Part shown: positions 45,623-58,101 of the stretch, piece after piece | How the letters are laid out: each line of letters begins with the position of its first letter | How positions within the stretch are numbered: position 1 is the stretch's first letter | Assembly: GCF_026210795.1 (NCBI RefSeq) | Contig: NC_089454.1 | Span: forward strand, 124,001-188,000 | Origin: Rhizophagus irregularis | Lineage: Eukaryota > Glomeromycota > Glomeromycetes > Glomerales > Glomeraceae | Direction: 5' to 3' | Length of the DNA stretch: 64,000 nt | Position numbers and translations under genes: made by a program | The notes under the pieces: model-generated | What the model was told of the DNA's origin: nothing | The model's input: the letters and a program-made list of their open reading frames with translations, nothing else | Databases searched by the model: none

Positions 45623-46075
45623 GTGCCTCAGATTGATTCTTGCCTCGGCTGACAGCTGACGCACCTCAGATTAAAATTGTCACCTGACGCGCCTCACTTT
45701 ACAATAAAAAATTGATTATAATTAAGCATTAAATTTTCTAATCTAATGTACATTTGATTATTAATAAAACTTATTTGCTGTATTTTCAAATATTCAATCC
45801 TAAAATTTTAGATCAATTGGATTCATGCTTGCTTTTGAAATCTTCATTTAAAAATGTGTTTATAATGCAAATTTTCCAAATAATACTCGCATTGTATATT
45901 TAATAGGAATTAAAATTGTATAAAAATTTCAGATTATGTGTAAATTATTGTGACAAATAGGTTTAGTTATAACACGAAGGCAATTTAATTAATAGAAAAA
46001 AAGTTTATTTATAGTAGACTAAATTTATACGATTTAAATGAAGTGCGTCAGCTGTCAGCTGTCGATCTGAGGCAC
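45623..46075. mobile_element. ~450-bp MITE with GTGCCTCAGAT ends
   Basis: The left end GTGCCTCAGATTG is followed by CGGCTGACAGCTGACGCAC; the right end is GTGCGTCAGCTGTCAGCTG then CGATCTGAGGCAC, its inverted copy. An extra CACCTCAGAT/CGCGCCTCAC block lies just inside the left end. The interior is AT-rich with no ORF. The target duplication is not resolved in the TA-rich flanks. Confidence 0.7.
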
Positions 46076-47138
46076 ACATATATATAAAGGTCATCTGATA
46101 TTTATGATGTAACGCTGGCCAGTATTTTATTGGATTTTAATTCTGGCTAAAAGTACATATGGTGACCATCACCACTAGTGAGCTTTAGTAATACCCTATT
46201 TAAATAACTAAAATTATGTATATTTCCTTGGATTTTTAATTAGTACATTGGATGTGACCTCTATTATAATTATCCGGGATCCTGTTTAAATTAAACGATA
46301 ATATGCATTATGCATTATCAGTTATCCTCATAAGTTCAGTTAAAGCAGATTTTACATAATTGTTATTTTGGTCGGTTACTATTTATCCCATCGGTATTAT
46401 GTATACACCGTATACACCGATGGATTTTTTTGTAAATTACTTCACCGGTATAAAAAAAGTACAAAAAAGTATAAAATCCATCGTTGTATACAATGAGATA
46501 AGCATGGGTATCTAATAAATACTCCATATACACATATATACCGATGCTCTTCAGGGGGGCCAGACATCGGTGCAGTTATTCATTGATACCCAATAACAAG
46601 TATGTACTGTATTAACATAATAATAAAATTATTGGGAGTTTATTATAAAAATTGCATGAACGGTCCCGTCAAACTGATAATATTATTATTAGATATTACC
46701 ACATATGTAAATATATAATTAATCCTAAAAATTTCAATACAGCGTTTGTAGAAATCACCTACATATTTATTTACCTATCATGCACTTGAAATGTCATAAC
46801 GTCAGAACTAGAATTATTGAGGCGCGAAATTGAGACAGACTATGAAACAGAATGCCGAGCTTAAAAAGTTTAGGATTCGCAGAGTGATAAAGAACCTATA
46901 TTATGATATCGAACAAATATTTTTGCTATATTATTAAAAAGGACCCTTTGCTAATCCTTATATGGATAAGCATCATATTTGATATTATGAAATGAGATCA
47001 TACTAACTTCATAAAGATGAATTCCGAAATTTGATTTTTGGGATCGCTAAAAATCGCAAGAAGGAGCAATATTGGTCGATTTTTTATATGTCTTGCACAA
47101 ATCAAATGAAATACAGTAAAACGAAAAATCTACAACTA
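46076..47138. other. Intergenic with a small inverted repeat
   Basis: No gene. An imperfect inverted repeat near 46,389-46,426 (CCATCGGTATT .. ATACACCGATGG) may be a degraded element. The rest is featureless. Confidence 0.35.
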
Positions 47139-47482
47139 CAGTCTACTCGCTTTATAACGAAGTGAATGGTTTAGCAAATCAAGTCTTCGTTATAAGTATA
47201 ACTCGGGAAAATTTTGTATGTTGCGGTAAATTGTATAATACTTGTATTATGGATAACGCATATATCTTCGTTATTGAATAAAAATTCGGTATGAACAAAA
47301 ATTCGTTATAATAATTTTATATACACTGGTTATAGACTTACTTTGTTAAACGGTGTACAGCATTTTACTAGTAATATTCGGTATAACGAGAATGTTTTTA
47401 TATGATAAAATTTGTACAACACCAAAGGTTCGCTATTTTAAGAAATTCGTTAAATCAAATTCGTTGTAAAATGAGTGGACTG
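47139..47482. mobile_element. Tc1/mariner-pogo type MITE, TA target duplication
   Basis: The element starts CAGTCTACTCGCTTTATAAC and ends, as reverse complement, CAGTCCACTCATTTTACAAC. TA dinucleotides flank both ends (47137-47138 and 47483-47484). The interior holds several TTCGTTATAA-type words in both orientations. No transposase. CAGTNNACTC..ATAACGAA ends and TA duplication are typical of pogo-like non-autonomous elements. Confidence 0.75.
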
Positions 47483-47659
47483 TATCAAATTATTTATGTA
47501 TGAGATAATTCATATAATGATAATTACTTTTTATATTGTGACTGGAACTTTTATCACGTTCCAACTTACTGGGCCTGGATGCATTATAGATTAGATAGAA
47601 AATTTGTTAATATAATTAACAATTGTATTTGTAGTCAATTCTTTTCTACCCCTATGCAA

Positions 47660-47960
47660 TTACAGGCCAAGAATTTTTAGCCGTTGTATGGGCAGTTTCA
47701 ACATTTCCAACATTATAAAACCTTTTACTATTGTAACCGATCATGTTGCATTGAAATGGCCCCAAACATCAAAATTCCAAAAGGAAGGAGGTAATACATA
47801 ACTATCTAATCGGGATAGTTCATTTATATAATTGTCCTTGTTATAGAATTTTGAGGTCATCATCCCCAGCATGTGAATAATTGGCACGGGTCCTCTCCTG
47901 AGTTTCAAAATGGAGTTTGGAGCAGCATAGCAAGCGCCAAAACAAAACATTGAAAATTTA
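47660..47960 (+). mobile_element. Ty3/Gypsy RNase H fragment (relic)
   Basis: Plus-strand frames read GQEFLAVVWAVSTF, then TIVTDHVALKWPQTSKFQK, matching the RNase H region that follows Ty3/Gypsy reverse transcriptase (typical LAVVWAVEKF .. VTDHAALKWL). Frameshifts separate the pieces, and no reverse transcriptase, integrase or LTR was seen. The minus-strand ORF at 47,741-47,980 is a shadow of this. Confidence 0.6.
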
Positions 47961-49009
47961 TATCTTGCGTCATATGACATAATATCACGAAAATAATGTA
48001 ATAAACAAATTCAAAACTTTCTATGAGGAATTGAGCTGAAAGATAAGTTCTCAATACCAAGGTATTAGAATAGCATTAATAATAAGCAAATAAGTAAGAA
48101 ATGGAAAATGTTAATTTTTGCTTTAGTTCGAAAAATAAAATGATTTTTTTTTTTTGCGGATTTTTGAATTGTGAGCGAAAGTAAAAAATACAGCTATAAT
48201 TAAAGAATTTTATTAATTATAGGAAGGAAGGAAAGTTTTTTTTCACAGGTAGCATTATAGTAAAAAAAAAAAAATATGACGCATTAAATCGCCAAGTCCT
48301 AATATGTTAGGTAAGTGATATTATTTCGATTGTTTCCTATTTTTAAATTTAGAAAATCTTTATAGAAGGTTTTTTGAGATTAATTTACATCAAATTTAAC
48401 ATAACACAAATATTCAGTTTCAAGTTAATAAAAATGAATAGTTATCAAAATAAAAGGTGACTAATAAATAATGAAACCGGGTATATGTTTTTATGAATAT
48501 GAGTACCAGTACGGTGTTTGTCAAAAATATATAAAATATCGGGCTGTTAATTGTACATGTGTTCGTCAATTCCGATTAATATTCTTATAAGTATTTTAAT
48601 TTCTCATCTCATTTATGATTGGTTAGCTAATATTTTAAAGTTTATTAACCGATCCAATTGTGTAAAGTTACCAAACACTTACCAGTTTTAATATATTAAT
48701 TCGGTGCATTATATGTTTTGCTACACCAATCATTACTAGTAAATGGGGTCATGAGGGTTTAAGCACTAAAGATTTACGGAGGCATCCAATAAAATTATAG
48801 TCATTAATACATTAAAAATAATACTCAAATATGGAATTACGAGGAAAATAAGCCACAAAATAGATTAAATATTTATATGGTAACTTTATTATATTACAAA
48901 ATGTAAATATGTAAACAATAATTTTTTGTTGATCGTCTCCTATAAATATGAGAATATTAAAATAAAATTTTTGAAATTTTTTTTTTTTTTTTTTTTGGCT
49001 AAAAAAAAA
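47961..49009. other. Intergenic, nothing recognised
   Basis: AT-rich spacer with poly-A/T runs. The last few hundred bases must hold the promoter of the next gene. A T/A-rich run (48,975-49,010) directly precedes its start codon. Confidence 0.4.
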
Positions 49010-52000
49010 ATGATGACGATGAGAAGTAATTGTAAAGAAAGCATGCGTTGTATATTATTTATTTATTTGTTATTACATTTGATAGTATTACCAGCATATG
49101 TTGCAGCAGCAGTGGAATATCGTTCGCTTGATGGTTCCAATAATAATATTGCAGAACCAAAAGCTGGAACTCCTAACGTTCCTTTTTTTCGTCAAAAACC
49201 ACATGATGCAAACTATGCTGGGGATAACAGTGAAATGGTTTCTTCTCCAGGAAATTACAATTACAACCCCAATGAAGTAGTTCCAAAATGTAAGGACTTA
49301 ATACCAAAAGGAATGTTTCCTTTACCAAGATGTATTAGTGATGTATTAGACGGTTACCAGACAACAGCAAAAGATGCATTCTCTTGGGATTTTATTGACT
49401 CATTTAAATCAAAAAGAAAAGTTTCTCACATGGTATGCACTTCTTACGTGAATCTATAATTTTCTGGAGGATCTTCATTAATAGAAAACATTTTGGTTTA
49501 CTAGATAACATTTTGGGGACAATTTATGGCCTTTGACATTGCATCATCTCAATTTACAGGAGAAAATTTGCCTACTGGAATTATCATTCCAAGCGACGAT
49601 GCTGAATATTTATCTAGTATATCGGGAACGACAGCTCCTCTTAATGAAGTAAGATAATCACGTGTCTATGGTGTATTGGTTTTTTAGGTATACTGCGCCA
49701 TGTCCGTCAATATTAATTATCATCCTTTAGAATGCCTTAGCATTTAATCGATCAAATCCAAAATCTCGCCAAGGTACTAATGGAGCAACCTCATTTGTCG
49801 ACGCGAGCACTATTTATGGAATCGATCAAACTAAACTTGAACAAGAATTGCGCGATTTTGGTAATAGAGGAAAATTAAAATTGCGATACACGGATACTCC
49901 GGATGGTCAATTTGGGTATCCACCAACAGGTAACATAAAATAGTACTTTTATTAAATTCAAAAAATAACGAATAATAATTATTTCTTCTATAAATTGTAG
50001 ATGCAAATGGGGATTATATTTTAGGATTTGCGCCAAAACGAAGTGCAAATTTGTTTACGCATATGATTCATACTATATTTCTTAGAGAACATAATCGTCG
50101 ATGTGATGAATTGTATGCAATACATCAAGATGAATGGGATGATGAAATGTATTTTCAAGAAGCAAGAAGATGGGTTATTGCTCTTATTCAAAAGATAACA
50201 TACAGAGAATATCGTAAGTGAAAGCATTCATCTTATCCCAGAAATTTTAATTATAACGCAAACGCAATATCATATTTTTATAGTTAGTATCATTTTGGGA
50301 GCCCCTCTTTTGCCATATACCAAATATAATCCGGATCTCGTTCCAGGTAAAATTTTATATGTATTATTTGATTTATTATTCTAACAAAAATTTTATTCAC
50401 AAACCATAATAAATAATATTAAAAAGGTTTAGAAACCTTTTTCACGACTGTAACAATGAAATATGGACATTCTGAAGTCAGGTACAAATTATCTTTTATT
50501 ATATTTTTTTTATATTAAAAAGTTATTATCTTTTTTATAAATTTTTTTTTATTAGTGACTTTTACACAATTGTCGATAACGACGGACAAGTATTGAACAC
50601 GCTACCATTAAGCGCAATTCAAACACCACTCCTGATGGAGAGTTTTAATATTCCTGTTATAGCTTCATCACTTTCTTTACAAAGGTAAATATACGGTAAT
50701 ATTTTCTAATTTACTATCTCAATATTTATAACATCACATGATTTGTTTTATTATAAAGACAAGAGGAAGTAGACATCTTTTATACTGAAATGATGAGAGG
50801 CTTCAGATTTCCTACCGGTGATATTAATGATATTGCTAGTATCGACCATCTTCGTGTTCGTGATCGAGGAATTCCTTTGTATAATGATGTTAGAGATGCT
50901 TATGGGTTACCACGCGTTGAAAAGTTTTCAGATATTACAAACAATACAGTAGCTCAAGCGCGTCTACAAGAAACTTACTCAACTGTAGATTCTGTTGAAG
51001 CATTGGTTGGAGCTCTTGCTGAAGATCATCTTGTGGGTTCAAATTTTGGACCCTTGATACTTGCAAGCATGAAAGAACAGGTATATTAATTTTTTTAAAA
51101 AATCGAGTGAATATTATTTCGTTTACATTTTTATTTTATTTTATGTTAGTGGGGATTGATTCGCGATTCTGATAGATTTTGGTATGAATCTCCGGGAAGT
51201 GGATTTACCATCAGTGAAATCAATCAGATTAATAATATCACATGGCGTGATGTTCTTACAAAAAATGTTCCCGCTAGTTTCTCAATTCCTGGAAATCTTT
51301 GGTTTGTTCAACCGGTATCGACATTTGGAACCACAAACATCATTGATAATCCAGCTCCGGATTATCCAAGATTAAATTTCTTAAGATTTAGCGATGTTTA
51401 TGAAATTCGATGGAAAATTGATGGGGATAATATCCAATTCCTTCTTACTATGCTAAGTAACAATGCATGGTTTGGTTTAGGATTTAATTCAGATGGTATT
51501 GCATATTTTACAAATTTTTCTAAACTCTCGAATCATCAGACCTTATCTAAAAAAAAAAATGATTTAATTTATTAAGACAATGGCATGATAGGTGCCGATA
51601 TAGTGTTGGCACGAACGGTTGACTCTGCAAACATAGAAATAGCTAATTATAAGTCTGCTGGATATCAACCACCAGTTAAAGATGAAAAAAACCAGTTTAT
51701 TAAGTTAATAAGATTTAATGTCTCAAGTGTTTCCACGCAAGTTGAATTCAGTCGTCCATTAGCTGCCCCGGACAGAAGGCCTATTACCAATAATCCTACA
51801 ACATGTAAGTAATTTCTGAATAATTTTCTTCTAATTCATAAATTTTTTCTTATATTTCTTATCATTAAATTAGTGATTTACGCTTGGAACCCTGGTAGCA
51901 ATGGACTTTCATATCATGGAGGTAATCGTGGAAGTTTGAAAATCAATTTCTTTTCTTCAACAATTGCACAATCTGCTGAAACTAAAAACAAGTTAACAAG

Positions 52001-54710
52001 ATTGTTGCATGGTTTAGCGATGTTTGTGACTTGGAGGTTTGTTTTTTGATTTATATTTGATTTCTCTTTTTATTTAATCTTATTTAATCTTTATATTGAT
52101 TTACTTTTATTTTACATGACGTATCTAGTGTTCTATTTCCATGTAAGAATAATTAATATATATGTTCTTTTTAAAAAGAGATGAATTTTGATTGACAATC
52201 TCCTCTGATTTCTAAATTTCATAGTATCAGTTTTTATCGTTCGTTACTGGAAACATGTTGATACATATTTATTTCAACATCGAAACATGCAAATTGTTGG
52301 TGGAGTTTCCGTGTCAACTTTCGGAGCTGCGGCAATGGCAACTGCAGATTATCAAAAAAGATCAATCCATGGATTGTATGGTTCATTATAAATAATTATT
52401 AAAAAATTCTTCAAAATGTGTTCTTAATTAAATAAATTATATTTTAGGGTTGGCATATCAATTTATACAATCGTATTCGCTCAAATTGGATTAGGCTTTA
52501 TAGCTATTTGGGGTCTCGCTCACCTTGAATCGGCCAACCGCGGTATAATGCGTGGAATCAGGATGGCGCACTTTATATTAGGATCTTCGTTGATCATTGT
52601 CGCTTGGTAAACAAATTTTCATTTGTGCATATATATTTTTAATTTGAAAAAAAGGAATTAATTTTATTTTATTAGGGTTAATATTTATCTCGGAATTATC
52701 CAGTTTGGTGGAAATATGATGTGGAGAATCGCGTATTTAATATGGATAGGTTTGTATTATTTAATTGTTATTAAAATTAGATACATATTAACATATATTT
52801 TTATAGGTTTTACGTTAATAGCATTTATTGGAGGGGAATATTGGTATAATTTTAGAAATGGAAATTACTTTTATCGCAAAAGTGATCTTGAAACCAAACA
52901 AAAACGCATTCATGAGAAAATTCCCGCTGATGTTTATGAAAGATTGCCAGTCGTCACCTGGGATGTAAGTCTTATATGAGATTTAATTTTAAATATCTAT
53001 TGATAAAATAAAAACTAATTATAGATATATATATTTTAGGATGTTAATACAAGAATTGCAAGTGGTGCTCAATTAGTTGTTGCTGAAGGATTATTATTTG
53101 ATATTCGAAAATGGGTAAACTAATTTTCTTTAACAAAAAATTTATTTATTTACTATTTATTTATTTGATTTTTATGTCTTTTTTAGATAAGAATTCACCC
53201 TGGAGGTGCAAAAATTTTACACCGTGTTATTGGAACTGATATTACCAACGATTTTTTCTTAGATACTTCAGATCAGTCAAAGTTTACATTTGATCAAAAA
53301 GATAGTGAAAACCGCCATTCAATGATTCAATATAATACACTTAAAAAATATGATGACACATCTAGTTTTGATGATTCTAAGCAAAAGAAAGCAGTACTAA
53401 AGAGACGTTCAATAGCAAACGTTTTTGATGTAATTAATAGTTCATCATTTAAAAATTCTAGAGTGGCAACACATCACCATTCAACGTTTGCGACAACAAA
53501 ATTAGCATCTATGGTAATAGCTAAAGTAAATGAATATTCTGATGATTTACACAAAATTCAACAAGTTGAAAGTGAACATAATCCGCATGTTTTTAAAAGA
53601 TATATATTGGTTAATAAGGAAATTGTATCAAGAAGTGATGCTCGAAGACCCGTAATTAAACTTACATTTCAAGTTATTAATTATGAACAATTACCAGAAT
53701 TCTTGCCAGGAGATTATATTGAAATTTTATGTCATATTAAAGGGCAAGTACTATTACGATCTTATACACCACTTCAATCTGATAAAGAAAAATGTTTCTC
53801 GATTATAATTAGAGTTTATGAAGAAGGACTAATGTCTAGACATTTAGTAAGTATGATATATTTAAAAAAAAAAAAACTTTATTATCACATTATTAAACAA
53901 AAATTTACATTTTTTTATTTCAATTTTCAAGATGAAACAATTAGTTGGATTTGAAATTAAAGTCCGTGGTCCATTTGATATTAGTAACCAAATATCTCCA
54001 GTTCTTAGTCCTTCAAGTCCTAATTCTTCAAATCTTAGTCCTTCAAACCTTAATCCTTCACATTTAAGTAGATATTTAAGTAGATATTATGAGCCATCTC
54101 CAAGACATATATTATTGAATTCCTTATCAAATGATAAATGTTGGGATGTATTATTTATGATTGCAGGAGGAACTGGAATAACTCCTATGTTACAACTAGT
54201 AAGTTTAATAGACATAAAAGTTTTTTTATTACCGAGCTATAAATAATTCTAATTCATTATTTATTATAGATAAAATACCATTTAAATTACCTAAATCAAT
54301 CACCTAATAGAAACTTCAAATTGTTTTTACTATTTGCAAATGAAACAATCTCGGATATATTTTATTTTAAATATTTAGAACATCTAGTAGCAGCAAGTAA
54401 TGGAAAATTAAAAATAACATATATACTTACACGACCACCATCAAATTGGGAAGAATTAAGCGGACATATAAATGAAGATATATTATGTAAATGGCTTTCA
54501 AATAATTATATACCAGATGGTTTAGATCAAGTTACTGAAAATGAAAATTCTACATATTATATGAAAAGATATATGCAAGCTTTAATACAAGATTCCAAAC
54601 ATACTATTAAACTAATTACATGTGGGCCTCCTTTAATGATTGATTCCATTGAAGAATCTTTAAATAATATTGGATTTCCTATTAATGATAAAGCCATTTT
54701 TATTAGATAA
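49010..54710 (+). CDS. Secreted peroxidase / DOMON / cytochrome b561 / cytochrome b5 / FAD-NAD(P)H reductase fusion
   Basis: Twenty exons join to 4,284 nt (1,427 aa) with every junction in frame. Start ATG 49,010; signal peptide CILFIYLLLHLIVLPAYVAA. Residues ~70-575: animal-type haem peroxidase (SFVDASTIYGID; LFTHMIHTIFLREHNRRCDE; proximal-His motif MKYGHSEV about 358; HLRVRDRGIPLYND). The usual WGQFLDHD reads WGQFMAFD (about 144), so the distal Asp-His pair is lost. Residues ~585-700: DOMON (RFSDVYEIRW; AWFGLGFNSD; GADIVLART). Residues ~740-930: cytochrome b561-type helices with spaced His (LLHGLAMF; SIHGLVGI; RMAHFILG). Residues ~948-990: cytochrome b5 core with HPGG (about 976). Residues ~1090-1427: ferredoxin-reductase module with FAD motif RSYTPL (about 1163), AGGTGITPM (about 1269) and CGPPLM (about 1398). 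Expected topology: reductase cytosolic, peroxidase outside. Exon 12 is only 14 nt. Confidence 0.9.
52129..52142 (+). other. 14-nt microexon of the peroxidase-reductase gene
   Basis: TGTTCTATTTCCAT lies between an acceptor (TATCTAG) and a donor (GTAAGA). Inclusion restores frame and gives SVLFPLSVFIVRYW across a membrane helix. It is easily missed by automatic annotation, which would then split the gene. Confidence 0.8.
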
Positions 54711-54916
54711 TAATACTTATAAAATTTATGTATTAAGTTTAATTTTATAATTTAATTTGCATTAATATTTTTAAAATATATATTATTATTATTAAATTTA
54801 ATTTTATATTGATATTGCTTGAAAATTTGTATTTTAAATATTCTGTAAAAAATATAGTTTTGCAATGAAGCTATTTTTGATAGAAAATTTCTATAATATA
54901 TTTCACACACTTCTAT
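54711..54916. other. 3' flank of the reductase gene
   Basis: AT-rich sequence between the stop codon and a MITE; the likely 3' UTR. The MITE insertion begins 206 bases after the stop. Confidence 0.4.
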
Positions 54917-55455
54917 AGGACCCAGAAATATATATATAAGGGTCAGGTGGCGAAAAATTTTTTTACTATGAGCTGTAACGCAGAGATTTAGTACGCATAA
55001 TTGACACCTGATATTGAAAAACCTACAAAAATACACATAAAAAATTTTAGACATTAAGTTATTAATTATTTTATCATGGCTTCTCTATTATTTATAAACT
55101 CAAATACTAATATGAAAAAATAGAATTTACCATTTTTCAATAATATTTTTCTAAAATTTCACTTTTTTTAATCATTAGAAATTTCTTTTAATTAATACTA
55201 AATATTACAATGCGTTTATTAAATAAGTACGTACAATAAAAATATTTTATATATAAGATTAGCCAAATTTAGGTCAAAAATACACAAACTAATTTTTTAC
55301 ATATAAAAATTTTGATAAAAAATATGCAATCTTGATGACTTAACTATAGATGAAAATTCTAAAATTGTATGCAAATCAAACTTTACTCTGTCTAATTCCA
55401 CTATGATAGCGATGCATCTGTATACTCTACCCCTGTATATATATTTCTGGGTCTT
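54917..55455. mobile_element. 539-bp MITE, copy 2, 8-bp target duplication
   Basis: Same terminal repeats as the element at 30,936-31,484 (AGGACCCAGAAATATATA; right end TATATTTCTGGGTCTT) and nearly the same interior. It is flanked by ACTTCTAT at 54909-54916 and 55456-55463. The different 8-bp flank shows independent transposition rather than segmental duplication. Confidence 0.85.
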
Positions 55456-55463
55456 ACTTCTAT

Positions 55464-56340
55464 TATATTTTTATTATAAATACTTTGTTTATAAAATTTT
55501 AGAATATATATATATAGATTATATTTAGAGATCAAAATAAACTGAAATATTTAGTCATTTGACGAAATCGAAATAAGTTTAGACATTTAAAATTAAAAGA
55601 CGAAATGCCAAAATTTAATATTCCATGGTATTTCTATGGATTTTTCATAAATTTCCATGGATTTTTAATTATAATAATTATTTAAAAAAATAAATTTTTA
55701 TTAAAATATAATATTTTTTAAAAAGAATTTATAAAACCATTATAAATATAATTAATTTTATATATTTTAATAATAAAACTATAATTTTATATAATTAAAA
55801 TTAAAATTAAAAATTATTATTATATAGTTTAGTCAATGACGAAACCAAAACTAGTTGGTGACGAAACTGAAATTTTTTGCAAAAAGAGTTTAGGCAGGCA
55901 TCATTAATTATATTAATATAAAATCATATTTTTAGTTAAAATTATAATATTTTTAATAAATTGATTAATTGATATTTTTTTTGTTATTTTTATAAATTCT
56001 TTTTACTATTTATTATTTTAAATATTAAAAATTTTAAGTATTACTAAATATTATTGCTGAATGCTGATAATTGTTATAAAACTTTATCCATTAATATTTG
56101 CTAATAGTCTAATACTAATGCAATAAAAACATCTGCAGTAAGGTCCAAAAAATTTTATTTTATTTTATTTTATTTTATTTGCCTGCAGCACATTTAATAC
56201 TTTATTAAGATAAAATAATAAAACTATACAATATACATGTAAAACTATATAAAATCCTAATTTATTAAGTACTAAATTACTTATCATTACCCCATATAGT
56301 ATATGTATTGTCAGATGAAAACTCTAGCTAGAGAAGTAAG
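55464..56340. other. Intergenic, nothing recognised
   Basis: AT-rich, with a short TTTTA repeat at 56,151-56,180. No coding signal. Confidence 0.4.
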
Positions 56341-56359
56341 CCTTATATGAAACAAATTT

Positions 56360-56930
56360 TTCTTAAAAATCATTTTTTAAAAAAGTTTCAAAATTTAATT
56401 ACAAAACTTATCTGGAATATCAGCGTTCATGTTGGAGCTGATTTTTCTATACAAAAATAAAAAAATGTTTTATTAAAAATATTTTTAAAGAAAGTTTAAA
56501 ACTTAGTTTCAAAATTTACCTGAAATATTGATGTTCAAAATGATTTATTAAAAATATTTTATTAAAGAAAGTTTCAAAATTTTTTTTTAAAACTTTACCT
56601 AGAATATTAATATTCATGTCAGAACTGAATTCCTGTATAAAAAATAATAAAAAAAATATTTTTTTATTAAAAACATTTTATTAAAGAAGTTTCAAAATTT
56701 TAGTTTTAAAACTTTACTTGGAATATTAATATTCATATTGAAATCGAATTCTTAAATAAAAATAATAAAAAAAACGTTTTTAATATTAAAAATATTTTAT
56801 TAAAGAAAGTTTTAAAATTTTTTTTTGAAACTTTATCTAGAGAAACAGCATTCACGCTTGAACTAATTTCCTACCAAAATAAATAAAAAAACATTTTTTA
56901 TTGTTTAAAAAATGTATTTTTTAAAGGGAT
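56360..56930. repeat. ~115-bp tandem repeat, five copies
   Basis: The unit contains ATTAAAGAAAGTTTCAAAAT, AACTTTACCTAGAATATTAA, TATTCATGTCAGAACTGAAT and TCCTGTATAAAAAATAATAA. Five imperfect copies, the first two the most divergent. Confidence 0.7.
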
Positions 56931-57207
56931 AATTTTAACGCTCACCCCGGGTGAAAATCACCTGGTCATATGACATCGAATTTTACGTTTCAAAAAAAAA
57001 TTAATTTATTTTTTAATATAATAAATAACATATGTATTATCAGTTATATAATTTACATTAATAAATCTCGTTTATAACAACAAATAATGTTTTTATTAGT
57101 ATTTGAATTACATTAAGAATTACATCAAAAATATCTGTCGTTCTCCTCTCTGATTATAATTTTCTAATATAGAGTTACAATACATAAAAATCTACGCTGC
57201 TCTCATA

Positions 57208-58101
57208 TTAATTAAAGTAGTTATTAGTACAATAAAAAATCAAATAAAGAGTGCACTCTGGTATAAAACTATGGAAGTATAGTATAATACCTCTATATTT
57301 CCCATCCCTAGCATTTGGACACTTTTTCTGGTAATGACCAGATTTTCCGCATAACAGACACCTGCGTTGACTCTTTGCCACTTGATAATTTGGATCATTC
57401 AGGTTTTCTTGCATCGGGACCCATTTTTTTGATAATTCCATAGCGCTCTTCAATCTTTTCTTTGAGGGAGCACCTCGTATTTTAGTAACATTAGGATTAG
57501 TAATCTGCCCAATTAAGTGCTGTTGTAAAGGAATAATTATATTGCTAGTATCTTATCTCGATTGATCTTCTGTATAATTATTCACTTCTAAATTATTATT
57601 AGTATGATCATTTCTTTCTGATTGTATTTCATGTTTGGCTGCAATAAAATCTTTTAGTATCTTAATTAATTCTTCATCAGTTTTTGTTTCCAAAGTAACA
57701 TTTATAGCAGTTTTTGCTGTAGAAAATGCAACTCCAAATCGATTTCTTTTGGAATTATTTTGGCGCATGATTTCATTAGGTTGAATATGTTCTACTCCTT
57801 GAAAATAACGCAAACTTTGAAGTGTAAAGTTATTTTGAAATGGTGGCACTGATGATGTTAAAGTATCTACAGGTTCTATTGCAGAAAGAACTGGTGAATT
57901 TTCAAAACTGCAATCCAAATTAATTATGTTATCTTTGTACCATCTAGCAGGTATCATGCTGATATGAAATTTTGCCGAACTTGAATATAACATTACCCTC
58001 CAGAAATGGCGACAGATAATGCCTTTTGTAACTGTTTCCATGCAGGTACACAGGTCGAAGGGGCACCATTGTCCAAAATTCAAAAAATGCAAATTCCACA
58101 T
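57208..58101 (-). pseudogene. MULE/FAR1-type transposase C-terminal fragment (SWIM plus zinc knuckle)
   Basis: Starting near 58,070 the minus strand reads a SWIM zinc finger (CTCMETVTKG .. CRHFWRVM, a C-x-C .. C-x-H pattern) followed by FHISMIPARWYKD, a linker, and TDEELIKILKDFIAAKHEIQ. The frame then meets one TAA at about 57,553 and continues without shift through NPNVTKIRGAPSKKRLKSAM to a CCHC knuckle, CLLCGKSGHYQKKC. This is the tail of a Mutator-like transposase. The DDE core is absent: the sequence upstream of the SWIM domain is unrelated repeat. The element is therefore 5'-truncated with one nonsense mutation. Confidence 0.65.
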
